Part shown: one piece after another, positions 8,935 to 16,514 of the stretch
Numbering within the stretch: the stretch's first letter is position 1
How the letters are laid out: the number at the start of each line of letters is the position of its first letter
Source: Nocardioides piscis
Lineage (GTDB): Bacteria > Actinomycetota > Actinomycetes > Propionibacteriales > Nocardioidaceae
Reading direction: 5' to 3'
Length of the DNA: 64,000 bases
Assembly (NCBI RefSeq): GCF_011300215.1
Contig: NZ_CP049866.1
Coordinates: forward strand, 930,001 to 994,000
Notes under the pieces: model-generated
What the model was told of the DNA's origin: nothing
What the model saw: only the letters and a program-made list of their open reading frames with translations
Databases searched by the model: none
Translations under genes and position numbers: made by a program

Positions 8935-10093
8935 CGGTCTGGGTCGACGCGTCGGCCGGGGCGAGCGGCGACATGCTGCTCGGGGCCCTGGTCGCTGCCG
9001 GCGTGCCGCTCGAGCCGATCAGGGCGGCGATCGACGCCGTGGCTCCCGAACCGGTCACGCTCCGGCCGGAGACGGTCGACCGCAACGGGTTCGCAGCCAC
9101 CCGCTGCCACGTCGAGATCGCCGACTCGGTCCACCACCGCGCCTGGCGCGACATCTCGACACTGCTGGGGGCCGCCGACCTCGACGACGAGGTCCGGCGC
9201 CTGGCCACGGCGGCCTTCGAGCGGCTCGCGGTCGCCGAGGCCCGGGTCCATGGCGCCGACCCGCTCGACGTCTCCTTCCACGAGGTCGGGGCTCTCGACG
9301 CGATCGCCGACGTGGTCGGGGTGTGCGCCGGCTTCGTGTGGCTCGGTGGCGACGTCTGCGTCTCGCCCGTCGCGGTCGGCTCGGGCAGCGTCACCGGCGC
9401 GCACGGCCAGATGCCGGTCCCGCCGCCCGCGGTCGCCGAGCTGCTCCGGGGGTGCCGTCGTTCGCCGGTCCGGGCAGCGCCGAGTCCTGTACGCCGACCG
9501 GAGCCGCGCTCCTCACCACGCTCGCCACCTCCTGGGGGCCCCAGCCTGCGATGGCCGTCGACGTGATCGGGGTGGGCGCCGGGGGTCGCGACCCCCAGAC
9601 GCACGCCAACGTCGTGCGGATCTTCGTCGGGGACCCGGCCGGCCCCGACACCCGCCCGCTGCTCATCGAGACCAACATCGACGACCTCGACCCGCGGGTG
9701 TGGCCGTCGGTGATCTCGACCCTGTTGGCGGCCGGCGCCAGCGACGCCTGGCTGACGCCGATCCTGATGAAGAAGGGCCGGCCCGCACACACGCTCTCGG
9801 TGCTGACGGGCCGAGCGACGGCCGAAGCCGTCCGAGCGGCCATCTGGCGCCATACCTCCTCCATCGGCGTGCGCGAGATCCCCCTCGGCAAGCACGCCCT
9901 GGACCGCGAGATGGTCTCGGTCGACGTCGACGGCCACCCCATCGACGTCAAGCTCGCCCGTCACGAGGGCGAGGTCGTCAACGCGCAGCCGGAGTGGGAC
10001 CACGTCGCCCGGGCGGCCGTCGCGCTCGACCGGCCCGCCAACGACGTGCTGGCTGACGCGATCGCGGCCACCCGGGCCCTGCTGCGGGGGTGA
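8931..10093 (+). CDS. larC: LarC nickel-insertion enzyme, encoded in two frames (-1 frameshift)
   Basis: Full-length LarC (about 387 residues) is obtained only by changing frame. Frame one, from GTG 8931, gives the N-terminal domain with ASAGASGDM, SFHEVGALDAIADVVG and GQMPVPPPAVAELLRG. It then reads into Arg/Pro-rich nonsense and stops at 9566. The -1 frame resumes exactly at VPSFAGPGSAES and TPTGAALL, and continues through the C-terminal domain (LLIETNIDDLDP, LMKKGRPAHTL) to 10093. The junction is a GGGGG run at 9448-9452. LarC is a CTP-dependent cyclometallase that inserts nickel into the pincer nucleotide. In Lactobacillus plantarum larC is known to be made by programmed -1 frameshifting, so this may be real. 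A missing base in the G run is the alternative. Confidence 0.85.
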
Positions 10094-10123
10094 CCGGGGC
10101 CCCGACCCGCACGACGCCGGACG

Positions 10124-10129
10124 TAGAGT
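10124..10129 (+). promoter_or_regulatory. -10 box (TAGAGT) of the TMEM165-like gene
   Basis: Seven bases before GTG 10137. Confidence 0.55.
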
Positions 10130-10136
10130 CCCCGGC

Positions 10137-10736
10137 GTGGATCTCGTCGTCGTCGCGCTGACCTTCGCCGCGATCTTCGTCGTCGAGCTGCCCGACAAGA
10201 CCTTCATCGCCACCCTGGTGCTGTCGACGAAGTTCCGCCCGCTGCTGGTGTGGATCGGCGTCGCGCTGGCGTTCCTGGTGCAGACGAGTGTCGCGGTCGG
10301 GCTCGGCAAGGCCGCGACGTTCCTGCCCGACCTCGCCGTCCAGGTCGCTGCTGCCGTCATGTTCACCGTCGGCGCCCTGATCCTGCTGCGCGAGGCTCGC
10401 GCCCACGAGGCAGCAGAAGGCGCCCAGGAGGAGGACTTCGCCGCCAGGGCCGGGGAGGCGCGAGGCTTCAAGGTCGTCCTGACCAGCTTCGTGGTGCTCT
10501 TCGCGGCCGAGTGGGGCGACCTGTCGCAGCTGCTGACGCTCTCGCTGGTGGCGAAGTACGACGACCCGGTCAGCGTCTTCGTCGGGGCGTGGGGTGCCCT
10601 GCTCGCCGTGAGCGGGCTCGCCGTGATCGTCGGCCGGGTGCTGCTGTCCCGGATCCGGCTCAGCCTGCTGCACTACCTGGGTGCGGGAGTGTGCCTGCTC
10701 ATGGCAGGTTTGACCGTGTGGGAGATGACGCGCTGA
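10137..10736 (+). CDS. TMEM165/GDT1 (UPF0016) family cation transporter
   Basis: A 199-residue membrane protein with six predicted helices in two halves. Each half carries the family's acidic signature: ELPDKT at residues 17-22 and EWGDLS near 125-130 (consensus E-x-G-D-K/R-T/S). Relatives move Mn2+ or Ca2+ across membranes, so manganese export is the likely role; the first motif has Pro for Gly, a variation I have seen in actinobacterial members. GTG 10137 is chosen because TAGAGT lies 7 bases upstream. The last 19 bases overlap the downstream GNAT fusion gene if that starts at GTG 10718. Confidence 0.88.
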   Translation: MDLVVVALTFAAIFVVELPDKTFIATLVLSTKFRPLLVWIGVALAFLVQTSVAVGLGKAATFLPDLAVQVAAAVMFTVGALILLREARAHEAAEGAQEEDFAARAGEARGFKVVLTSFVVLFAAEWGDLSQLLTLSLVAKYDDPVSVFVGAWGALLAVSGLAVIVGRVLLSRIRLSLLHYLGAGVCLLMAGLTVWEMTR

Positions 10737-11863
10737 CGGTTCGCCGGCTCTTCGTCGAGGCCAACGGCGAGCACCCGATGACCGAGGCGGACGACGCCTA
10801 CGTGCGAGCGCACTTCGAGCCGGCGACCGCCGAACAGCTGGAGCTGATCGCAGCGGGCCGGCTGCCGCTGCCGGGCTACTACCTCTCCGACGAGACGCCC
10901 ATGGTCGCGGACATCAGCGCCTGCCTCGCGGCGGCCGGCGGGGTCGAGGCCCTGCACGACTGGTTCCTCGCCTTCTGGCCCGGCCACGAGGAGACCGCGG
11001 TCGACGAGTGGGCGACGTTCCTCGCCGGACGCTACGTCTGCCTCCGCGACCTCGACCCGCTCTCGATCCGCCGCCGCACGAGGATGCTCGAGCAGGCGCG
11101 GGCGGCGGTCCGGGCGCTGCGCACCGACCCGCGCGACGAGGTCGCGCAAGGAGCGCTGGCGGAGGCGGTCGACGGCGGTCTGGGCGTCCCCGGTCTCGAC
11201 CAGCTGCTGCTGCCGATGACCGCGCACGACCGGCTCCGCTTCGGCGGCCCGACGGTCCGCGACCTCTGGGTCGACGCCGTGCGCGCCGAGTTCCACAACC
11301 CGCAGCCGCCGGCCCTGCCGATCCGCACCAAGCGCCTCACCCTGCGTCGCGCGCGGCCGGACGACTCCGCTGCCACGGCAGCCGCCTTCGGTGACCCCGA
11401 CTTCGTCCGCCACCTGCTCGTGGGCCCGCAGAACCCCGCCGAGGTGGCCTTCACCGCCCACCAGCGGTCGCAGCCGGAGCCCCCGGGCGAGCACCGGGTG
11501 CTGCCGTTGCTCATGGACCTCGACGGCACCGTCGTCGGCTCGGTCGTGCTGTTCTTCTCCGGCGCCGGGCGCACCAGCGCCGAGATCGGCTGGACCGTCT
11601 ATCCGGGATGGGCCGGCCGGGGGCTGGCCGCCGAGGCCGCCAGGACGCTGCTCGACGTGGCGTTCGAGCACTACGGCGTGCGCCGCGTGGTCGCCAACCT
11701 CGACGCGGAGAACGCCCGGTCGGCGGCCCTGGCCGAGCGGCTCGGCATGCGTCGGGAGAGCGCCCGGGTGGCCGACTACTGGTCGAAGGGACGATGGACG
11801 GACTCCTACGACTATGCGATCCTCCGCGCCGAGTGGGAGGCGCGGCGGCATACCGCACCCTGA
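10718..11863 (+). CDS. Uncharacterised N-terminal domain fused to a GNAT acetyltransferase
   Basis: About 381 residues in two parts. The first 190 residues (ADDAYVRAHFEP, LPLPGYYLSDETPMV, then a long helical part) form a soluble domain that resembles DUF6058-type proteins, a weak assignment. From about residue 200 (IRTKRLTLRRARPDD) there is a RimJ/RimL-like GNAT with the acetyl-CoA loop GWAGRGLAAEAA and the NARSAALAERLGM segment. The combination suggests a modified target recognised by the first domain, but none can be named. The start could be GTG 10718 or ATG 10778. Its last codons (RRHTAP) and stop lie inside a 27-bp sequence that recurs at 13035-13061, beyond the adjacent DUF559 cassette. 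Confidence 0.75.
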   Translation: MGDDALTVRRLFVEANGEHPMTEADDAYVRAHFEPATAEQLELIAAGRLPLPGYYLSDETPMVADISACLAAAGGVEALHDWFLAFWPGHEETAVDEWATFLAGRYVCLRDLDPLSIRRRTRMLEQARAAVRALRTDPRDEVAQGALAEAVDGGLGVPGLDQLLLPMTAHDRLRFGGPTVRDLWVDAVRAEFHNPQPPALPIRTKRLTLRRARPDDSAATAAAFGDPDFVRHLLVGPQNPAEVAFTAHQRSQPEPPGEHRVLPLLMDLDGTVVGSVVLFFSGAGRTSAEIGWTVYPGWAGRGLAAEAARTLLDVAFEHYGVRRVVANLDAENARSAALAERLGMRRESARVADYWSKGRWTDSYDYAILRAEWEARRHTAP

Positions 11864-11866
11864 CGC
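11840..11866. repeat. 27-bp direct repeat, left copy, flanking the DUF559 cassette
   Basis: This sequence, which encodes the end of the GNAT gene including its TGA, recurs at 13035-13061 with one mismatch (T at 11851 versus C at 13046). Weaker similarity extends some 10 bases further upstream in both copies. Together the copies bracket the hairpin-DUF559-hairpin segment in direct orientation. Confidence 0.85.
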
Positions 11867-11930
11867 ACACGTGTAGAAGTAGTGGCCCAGCCCGGGGCCC
11901 ATCAAGGGCCAGAAGTCGTACACACGTGTG
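11866..11930. repeat. Hairpin-forming element A, upstream of the DUF559 gene
   Basis: Outer arms CACACGTGT (11866-11874) and ACACGTGTG (11922-11930) are perfectly complementary; inner arms TGGCCC (11883-11888) and GGGCCA (11906-11911) also pair. It shares the ACGTGT and TGGCCC/GGGCCA blocks with hairpin element B on the far side of the DUF559 gene, so the two look like ends of one element. Confidence 0.8.
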
Positions 11931-12004
11931 CAGGATCGGGGGCGCGATTCGCATCTGGGGATGCGGACGGGCCCCGGCCTCGGCACCTCGAGCACCCTCG
12001 CCGG

Positions 12005-12940
12005 ATGAACGAGGAGAAGCTCGACACCACCCGACCGTTCCGCCGGGTCGACGCACTGGCGAAGGGAATCACCGCCAAGGAGCTGCGCGGGCCGCGCTTC
12101 CGTCCGATCTTCCGCGGCGTCCTGATCGCCTCCTGCATCAAGGTCACGCCCAAGATCCGCGCTGAAGCCGCGCTCCGGCTCTTCGACCCCACGGCGTTCG
12201 CGAGCCACGCCAGCGCCGCCCGCTTGCTGGGCGTGCCGATCCCGACACTGCCCGACGAGCACGTCACCGTCTTCCACCAGCGCATGCGCCGACACCATCG
12301 CGGCATCCGCACCCATGTCTCCGACACCATGGACGTCCAGAGGTTCACGGGAGGGCTGCTCTCCGATCATCGACGGATGTTCGTGGAGCTGGCCGAGCTC
12401 GTCGGCCTGGTCGACCTCGTGGTCGCCGGTGACCACATGGTTCGCAGGGGCTGGATCACGCCCGAGCAGCTGGTGGCCTACTGCGACACCAGCAGGCACC
12501 GCGCCGCTCGGGCGGCGCGTCGAGCTGCTGCCTACGTGCGTGCTGAGGTGGACTCGCCGATGGAGACGCGGCTGCGGATGCTGCTCGTGCTCGCGGGACT
12601 CCCCGAGCCCGCCGTCAACATGAAGATCAGGGCGGCCGACGGTGAGGTGGTGCGCCGCTACGACCTCAGCTTTGAGGGAGTGAAGGTGATCGTCGAATAC
12701 GACGGACGCCAGCACATCGAGCGGATCGAGGCATGGGAGTCCGACCTCGAGCGCCGCGAGGCCATCGACGACGACGGGTGGCGGATCCTGGTCGTGGTCG
12801 CGTCCGGGATCTACAAGTCACCCGAGCGGACCGTGCTGCGTGTGTGGCGTCTGCTCCGGGCACGCGGCCTCGACGGAGTGCCGGCTAGGCCGGACGACGA
12901 GTGGCGGGCCCACTTCCCGGGCCACGCGCAGGCGATCTGA
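12005..12940 (+). CDS. DUF559-domain endonuclease-like protein with AbiEi-like N-terminus
   Basis: A 311-residue protein. Residues 1-90 (TRPFRRVDALAKGITAKEL, then FRGVLIAS and FASHASAARLLG) resemble the winged-helix and AbiEi-like region of many actinobacterial DUF559 proteins. Residues 190-290 match the DUF559/VSR-like nuclease fold: a charged helix, YDLSFEGVKVIVEYDGRQH near 217-235 (Asp and Glu-Tyr-Asp-Gly as candidate PD-(D/E)xK residues), then a DDDGWRILVV strand. DNA cleavage is inferred, not shown. ATG 12005 is the first Met before the domain. The gene is alone between two related hairpins (11866-11930 and 12958-13022) and a flanking 27-bp direct repeat, which suggests a mobile or homing-type cassette. 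Confidence 0.75.
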   Translation: MNEEKLDTTRPFRRVDALAKGITAKELRGPRFRPIFRGVLIASCIKVTPKIRAEAALRLFDPTAFASHASAARLLGVPIPTLPDEHVTVFHQRMRRHHRGIRTHVSDTMDVQRFTGGLLSDHRRMFVELAELVGLVDLVVAGDHMVRRGWITPEQLVAYCDTSRHRAARAARRAAAYVRAEVDSPMETRLRMLLVLAGLPEPAVNMKIRAADGEVVRRYDLSFEGVKVIVEYDGRQHIERIEAWESDLERREAIDDDGWRILVVVASGIYKSPERTVLRVWRLLRARGLDGVPARPDDEWRAHFPGHAQAI

Positions 12941-12957
12941 GACGGCGACCCGGCGGC

Positions 12958-13022
12958 GTACACGTGTCGAGCTTGTGGCCCCCGATCGTAGCGGCCAAGG
13001 GCCACAACCTCTACACGAGTAC
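12958..13022. repeat. Hairpin-forming element B, downstream of the DUF559 gene
   Basis: 24-nt arms at 12958-12981 and 12999-13022 pair at 21 of 24 positions around a 17-nt loop, with blocks GTACnCGTGT and TTGTGGCCC in each arm. It is the longer and better-conserved version of element A at 11866-11930. It could also terminate the DUF559 transcript. Confidence 0.85.
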
Positions 13023-13034
13023 GCCGAGGGCGTG

Positions 13035-13061
13035 GCGCGGCGGCACACCGCACCCTGACGC
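13035..13061. repeat. 27-bp direct repeat, right copy
   Basis: Copy of 11840-11866 with one mismatch, 1195 bases away in the same orientation. It still could encode the RRHTAP-stop end of the GNAT gene in another frame context, as if the cassette had been inserted at the gene's 3' end and the end had been regenerated. Confidence 0.85.
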
Positions 13062-13078
13062 CTGGCGCCGCGGGCGTC

Positions 13079-13084
13079 TAGGCT
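13079..13084 (+). promoter_or_regulatory. -10 box (TAGGCT) of arcA
   Basis: Seven bases before ATG 13092, just downstream of the right 27-bp repeat of the DUF559 cassette. Confidence 0.6.
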
Positions 13085-13091
13085 CGCGACC

Positions 13092-14315
13092 ATGGCTCAC
13101 TCCCACGGTGCCGACAGCGAAGTCGGCACGCTCACCACCGTCATGCTGCACCGGCCCGGCAACGAGCTGAAGCGGTTGACTCCCCGCAACAACGACAAGC
13201 TGCTCTTCGACGGGATCCCCTGGGTCAGCCGTGCCCAGGAGGAGCACGACGCCTTCGCCGAGACCCTGCGCCAGCGCGACGTCGAGGTGCTCTACCTGAC
13301 CGACCTGCTGACCGAGACCCTGGCCAGCGAGACCGCGCGCACCCACGCGATCAGCTCCGCACTGAGCGGGCTGCACCTCGGCGACACGCTGCGCACCTAT
13401 CTCGCCCAGGCGATGGCGGACGCGTCGCCGCAGGAGCTGACCGACCTGCTGACCGCCGGCATCCGCAACGACGAGGTCCGCGGCGGACACGGTCTGGTGA
13501 CGAGCCTGCTGAGCCCCTACGACTTCCTCGTCGACCCGCTGCCCAACCTGCTCTTCACCCGCGACTCCAGTGTGTGGATCCGCGACCGGGTCGCGATCAC
13601 CAGCCTCGCGATGCCGGCCCGCATGCGCGAGACGCAGCTGACCGAGCTGATCTACACCGAGCACCCCCGGTTCGCCGGAGGCACCGAGCAGATCCACGGG
13701 TGGCACAACGAGCACGTCGAGGGTGGCGACGTCCTGCTGCTCGCGCCCGGCGTGATCGCGATCGGTGTGGGCGAGCGAACCACTCCGGCGGGGGTGGAAC
13801 GGTTGGCCAGGCAGGTCTTCCACGGCCGGCTGGCGCACACCGTGCTGGCGGTCCCGATCGCCCAGGAGCGCGCCACCATGCACCTCGACACCGTGTGCAC
13901 GATGGTCGACTTCGACAAGGTCGTGATGTATCCCAACGTGGCGGACACGCTGCGCGCCCACGCGGTCACCGTCCGCGAGCACGGGGAGCACGAGACCGAC
14001 CTGGTGCTCGACGTTGCCGAGGCGGAACCGTTCCTCGTCGCGGCCGCCAAGGCGATGCAGATCGACACCCTCCACCAGATCGACACCGGGCTCGACCCGG
14101 TGACGGCCGAGCGCGAGCAGTGGGACGACGGCAACAACACCCTGGCCCTGGCGCCGCGGGTGGCGGTGGCCTACGAGCGCAACGACGAGACCAACGAGCG
14201 ACTGGAGGAAGCCGGCATCGAGGTCGTGCGCATCGCCGGCTCGGAGCTCGGGTCGGGTCGCGGTGGGCCCCGGTGCATGTCCTGCCCGATCACCCGCGCT
14301 CCTCTCGTCGTCTGA
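13092..14315 (+). CDS. arcA: Arginine deiminase
   Basis: A 407-residue guanidino-group-modifying enzyme that hydrolyses arginine to citrulline and ammonia. Key elements are present in order: N-terminal [22 protein letters not shown], the EGGD segment of [15 protein letters not shown] (acid residues of the active site), [11 protein letters not shown] (catalytic His), and the terminal GGPRCMSCP with catalytic Cys at about 395. A start at ATG 13092 follows TAGGCT by 7 bases, so the mRNA is probably leaderless. No ornithine carbamoyltransferase, carbamate kinase or antiporter gene is next to it, so a complete arginine deiminase pathway would need genes elsewhere. Confidence 0.96.
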   Translation: MAHSHGADSEVGTLTTVMLHRPGNELKRLTPRNNDKLLFDGIPWVSRAQEEHDAFAETLRQRDVEVLYLTDLLTETLASETARTHAISSALSGLHLGDTLRTYLAQAMADASPQELTDLLTAGIRNDEVRGGHGLVTSLLSPYDFLVDPLPNLLFTRDSSVWIRDRVAITSLAMPARMRETQLTELIYTEHPRFAGGTEQIHGWHNEHVEGGDVLLLAPGVIAIGVGERTTPAGVERLARQVFHGRLAHTVLAVPIAQERATMHLDTVCTMVDFDKVVMYPNVADTLRAHAVTVREHGEHETDLVLDVAEAEPFLVAAAKAMQIDTLHQIDTGLDPVTAEREQWDDGNNTLALAPRVAVAYERNDETNERLEEAGIEVVRIAGSELGSGRGGPRCMSCPITRAPLVV

Positions 14316-14398
14316 GCCTGCTCACGCTCGGCACGAAGACGTGGCAGGATCACCCGCGGGGTGGGACCCGAAATCAAGCCACACGAGGAGCACGTGAA

Positions 14399-14773
14399 AT
14401 GACGACGTCCATCTTCGACGCCCTCCCAGCCGCCGACGCCGACAAGGTCACTGCCGCCGGCACACCGGTCTCGCTGCCGCAGGGCTGGTCTCCGATCGGC
14501 GAGAAGACCCTCGCGGACAAGGCCTACATCCTGACCTCCGGCGAGGTGTCCGTGCGCAGCAAGGGCACCGAGATCGCCATCCTGGGTCCGGGGCAGATCA
14601 TCGGTGAGGCCGGGATCATCAACAAGAAGCTCCGCACCGCGACGATCGTCGCGCTCACCCCGCTCCAGGCGCTGCACTACACCCGCGAACAGCTCACGCG
14701 GCTGATCGACGAGATCCCGTCCCTGGCAGCGGCGCTCGAGGCGTCGGCGGCCGAGCGCTACGGCAACAGCTGA
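14399..14773 (+). CDS. Stand-alone cyclic-nucleotide-binding (CNB/CRP-like) domain protein
   Basis: A 124-residue protein that is essentially one CNB beta-barrel: SLPQGWSPIGEKTLADKAYILTSG, the phosphate-binding-cassette-like turn GPGQIIGEAGIINKKLRTATIVAL, and a C-terminal helix. There is no helix-turn-helix or kinase domain, so it would act as a small cAMP or cGMP sensor through a partner. The cassette lacks the classical Arg-Ser pair of strong cAMP binders, so ligand binding is uncertain. A GAGGAG Shine-Dalgarno precedes ATG 14399. The next gene, 16 bases on, is an adenylate cyclase, which supports a shared signalling role. Confidence 0.82.
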   Translation: MTTSIFDALPAADADKVTAAGTPVSLPQGWSPIGEKTLADKAYILTSGEVSVRSKGTEIAILGPGQIIGEAGIINKKLRTATIVALTPLQALHYTREQLTRLIDEIPSLAAALEASAAERYGNS

Positions 14774-14789
14774 CCAGCGTGAAGTCCGC

Positions 14790-15911
14790 ATGAGCGAGTC
14801 GGACTCCATCGACCTCGGCGACTCCTACGAGGAGGTCGAGTCGTTCCTGCTCGGTGGCCCACCGACGCTGACCCGCCTCGAGGTGGCCGAGCGAGCTGGT
14901 GTCCCCATGGAGCTCGCAACCGAGCTGTGGCGGCTGCTCGGCTTCGTGCAGGTCACCGACGAGACTGTCGCGTTCACTGCCAGCGACGTCCAGGCGCTCC
15001 GCCTGGCGGTCGACCTGATGGAGCTCGACATCCTGAGCCCAGACTCCCAGGCGGCCCTGGTCCGCACCTGGGGCCGCAGCTTCGCGCGTCTGGCCGAGTG
15101 GCAGGCGACCCTGCTGACCGACCTGGCGATCGAGGCCAAGGACCCCGGCGTGGGCCTGGCGGAGATCGCGACGGAGGTGGTGCCGCGGGTCGAGGCGCTG
15201 CAGTCCTACGTATGGCGCCGCCACCTCGCCAGCACCGCCAACCGGCTGCTGGCGACCGCCTCGGCCGGTGAGCCCGAGCAGACGATGGCGGTCTGTTTCG
15301 TCGACATCGTCGGCTACACCACCCAGAGCAAGTCGCTGGAGGAGGCCGAGCTGGTCGAGTGGATCGAGCGGTTCGAGCAGGCCGCGACCACGGCCGTCAT
15401 CGATCGCGGTGGCCGCGTCATCAAGACCATCGGTGACGAGATCCTCTTCACCACCGACGAGGCCTCGACGGCTGCGGAGATCGCGCTGGCGCTCACCGCA
15501 CGGGGTCGAGACAGCGACGACCTCTTCCCCGACGTGCGGGCGGGCATCGCCTACGGCGCGGTGGTCAACCGGCTGGGGGACGTCTTCGGCGCAACCGTCA
15601 ACATCGCCTCACGGCTGACCTCGGTCGCCAGGCCCGGCACCGTGGTCGTGGACCGTGGCGCCCACGCCGTCCTGACCGGTGAGGACGCGCCCGACGCCGA
15701 CGAGGCACCTTCCGACGAGGCTGCCACCGCCGACGGCGACACGGGCCCGGAAGACTCACGCGAGTCGACTGCCACCCCCGACGCCGGTCCGGAGGCGGAC
15801 AACCAAGACCAGGACGACTCCCCGAGCTATCAGTTCCGCCGCATCCGACGCGTCTCGGTGAAGGGCTACAGCCGGCTCGAGGCCTGGCGGCTCAGGCCGA
15901 CCAAGGACTGA
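14790..15911 (+). CDS. Soluble class III adenylate cyclase with N-terminal regulatory domain
   Basis: A 373-residue cytosolic cyclase. Residues 10-140 (LTRLEVAERAGVPMELATELWRLLG and following helices) resemble the autoinhibitory regulatory domain of Rv1264-type mycobacterial cyclases. The catalytic domain starts near 165: FVDIVGYT gives the first metal-binding Asp, VIKTIGDEILF the substrate Lys and second Asp, and GATVNIASRL the transition-state Asn and Arg, so it looks active. Unusually, an acidic, low-complexity insert of about 45 residues (roughly 300-345, rich in Asp, Glu, Ala) interrupts the end of the catalytic domain before the final YQFRRIRRVSVKGY strand. It directly follows a CNB-only gene. 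Confidence 0.9.
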   Translation: MSESDSIDLGDSYEEVESFLLGGPPTLTRLEVAERAGVPMELATELWRLLGFVQVTDETVAFTASDVQALRLAVDLMELDILSPDSQAALVRTWGRSFARLAEWQATLLTDLAIEAKDPGVGLAEIATEVVPRVEALQSYVWRRHLASTANRLLATASAGEPEQTMAVCFVDIVGYTTQSKSLEEAELVEWIERFEQAATTAVIDRGGRVIKTIGDEILFTTDEASTAAEIALALTARGRDSDDLFPDVRAGIAYGAVVNRLGDVFGATVNIASRLTSVARPGTVVVDRGAHAVLTGEDAPDADEAPSDEAATADGDTGPEDSRESTATPDAGPEADNQDQDDSPSYQFRRIRRVSVKGYSRLEAWRLRPTKD

Positions 15912-15920
15912 CGGCCGGGC

Positions 15921-16412
15921 TCAGGGCAGGCAGGGAAGCGGAGCCAGCGGGCACGGCGGCTGCGTCGTCGTCGTGGCCGTGGGTGAGGGCGAGCTGGACG
16001 TCGACGTCGACGACGACTCCGAGGCGCTCGTCGAAGGCGGCGGGCTCGTGGGGCTCGGCGTGCCGGCCAGGCAGTCGTCGTAGGTCTTCTGCGCCATCTC
16101 CTTCCACTCGAGCTGGAGGGCGAGACTGCGCCGAGCTGCGCGCAGCTTCCTCTTCCACTTCCGCTTCTTGGCCCCCGTGCTCTTCTTGACCCGCTTCTTG
16201 AGCTTGCGCACGAGGGCCCTGTCCTCCTGCACTGCGGCTGTCGCGTCACTCAGGTCCTGCTTGGCCTCGGAGCAGTCGGCCCGAAGCGCTGAGCCCGACC
16301 GGGTCTCGGTCGCCGTCGCCGTACCAGCTGTCGCAACGGCCAGCAGCCCGCCGGCGGCCAGGACCAGGGCGACGAACGCTGCGACGAGCGGATTAAGGAG
16401 GGAGCGGAGCAT
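15921..16412 (-). CDS. Secreted Lys/Arg-rich helical protein with Ser/Thr/Pro tail (paralog 1)
   Basis: A 163-residue protein of unknown function. Residues 1-36 form a signal peptide. Next comes a helical segment (about 45-112) dense in Lys and Arg (KKRVKKSTGAKKRKWKRKLRAARR), framed by one Cys before and one after (DCSEAKQ and DDCLAG), and then a low-complexity Ser/Thr/Pro tail ending in two Cys near the C-terminus. The tail looks like a flexible wall-spanning or glycosylated stalk. It is clearly homologous to the next gene (16515-17072), with the same architecture and the shared LALQLEWxxxAxxxYDxCL block, so the two are a tandem duplication that has diverged. Confidence 0.78.
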   Translation of the reverse strand: MLRSLLNPLVAAFVALVLAAGGLLAVATAGTATATETRSGSALRADCSEAKQDLSDATAAVQEDRALVRKLKKRVKKSTGAKKRKWKRKLRAARRSLALQLEWKEMAQKTYDDCLAGTPSPTSPPPSTSASESSSTSTSSSPSPTATTTTQPPCPLAPLPCLP

Positions 16413-16514
16413 GGCGGAACCTCTCGGGGGACGGAGGTGGCCAGTGTGTACGCCTGATGTTGAAATTGGAACGGGTCGGCCGGATTTCCAGCCCTGGGGG
16501 TAGGGAGGCTCCGG

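Noticed and set aside
9448..9452. Calling larC a pseudogene
   Set aside because: Both halves are fully conserved in order and length, and a programmed frameshift is known for this gene; the missing base could also be a sequencing artefact. Left as one gene with the frame change noted.
10673..12715. 680-codon minus-strand ORF opposite the GNAT fusion and DUF559 genes
   Set aside because: Composition is typical of shadow translation (His/Arg/Val blocks) and no motif is visible; it also crosses the hairpin element.
11840..13061. Classical transposon with a transposase
   Set aside because: No transposase or DDE/HUH signature is present. The direct repeats (27 bp) are too long for a normal target duplication, and the only protein is DUF559-like.
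13092..14315. Complete arginine deiminase (arcABC) operon
   Set aside because: Only the deiminase is present; the following genes are a CNB protein and a cyclase.
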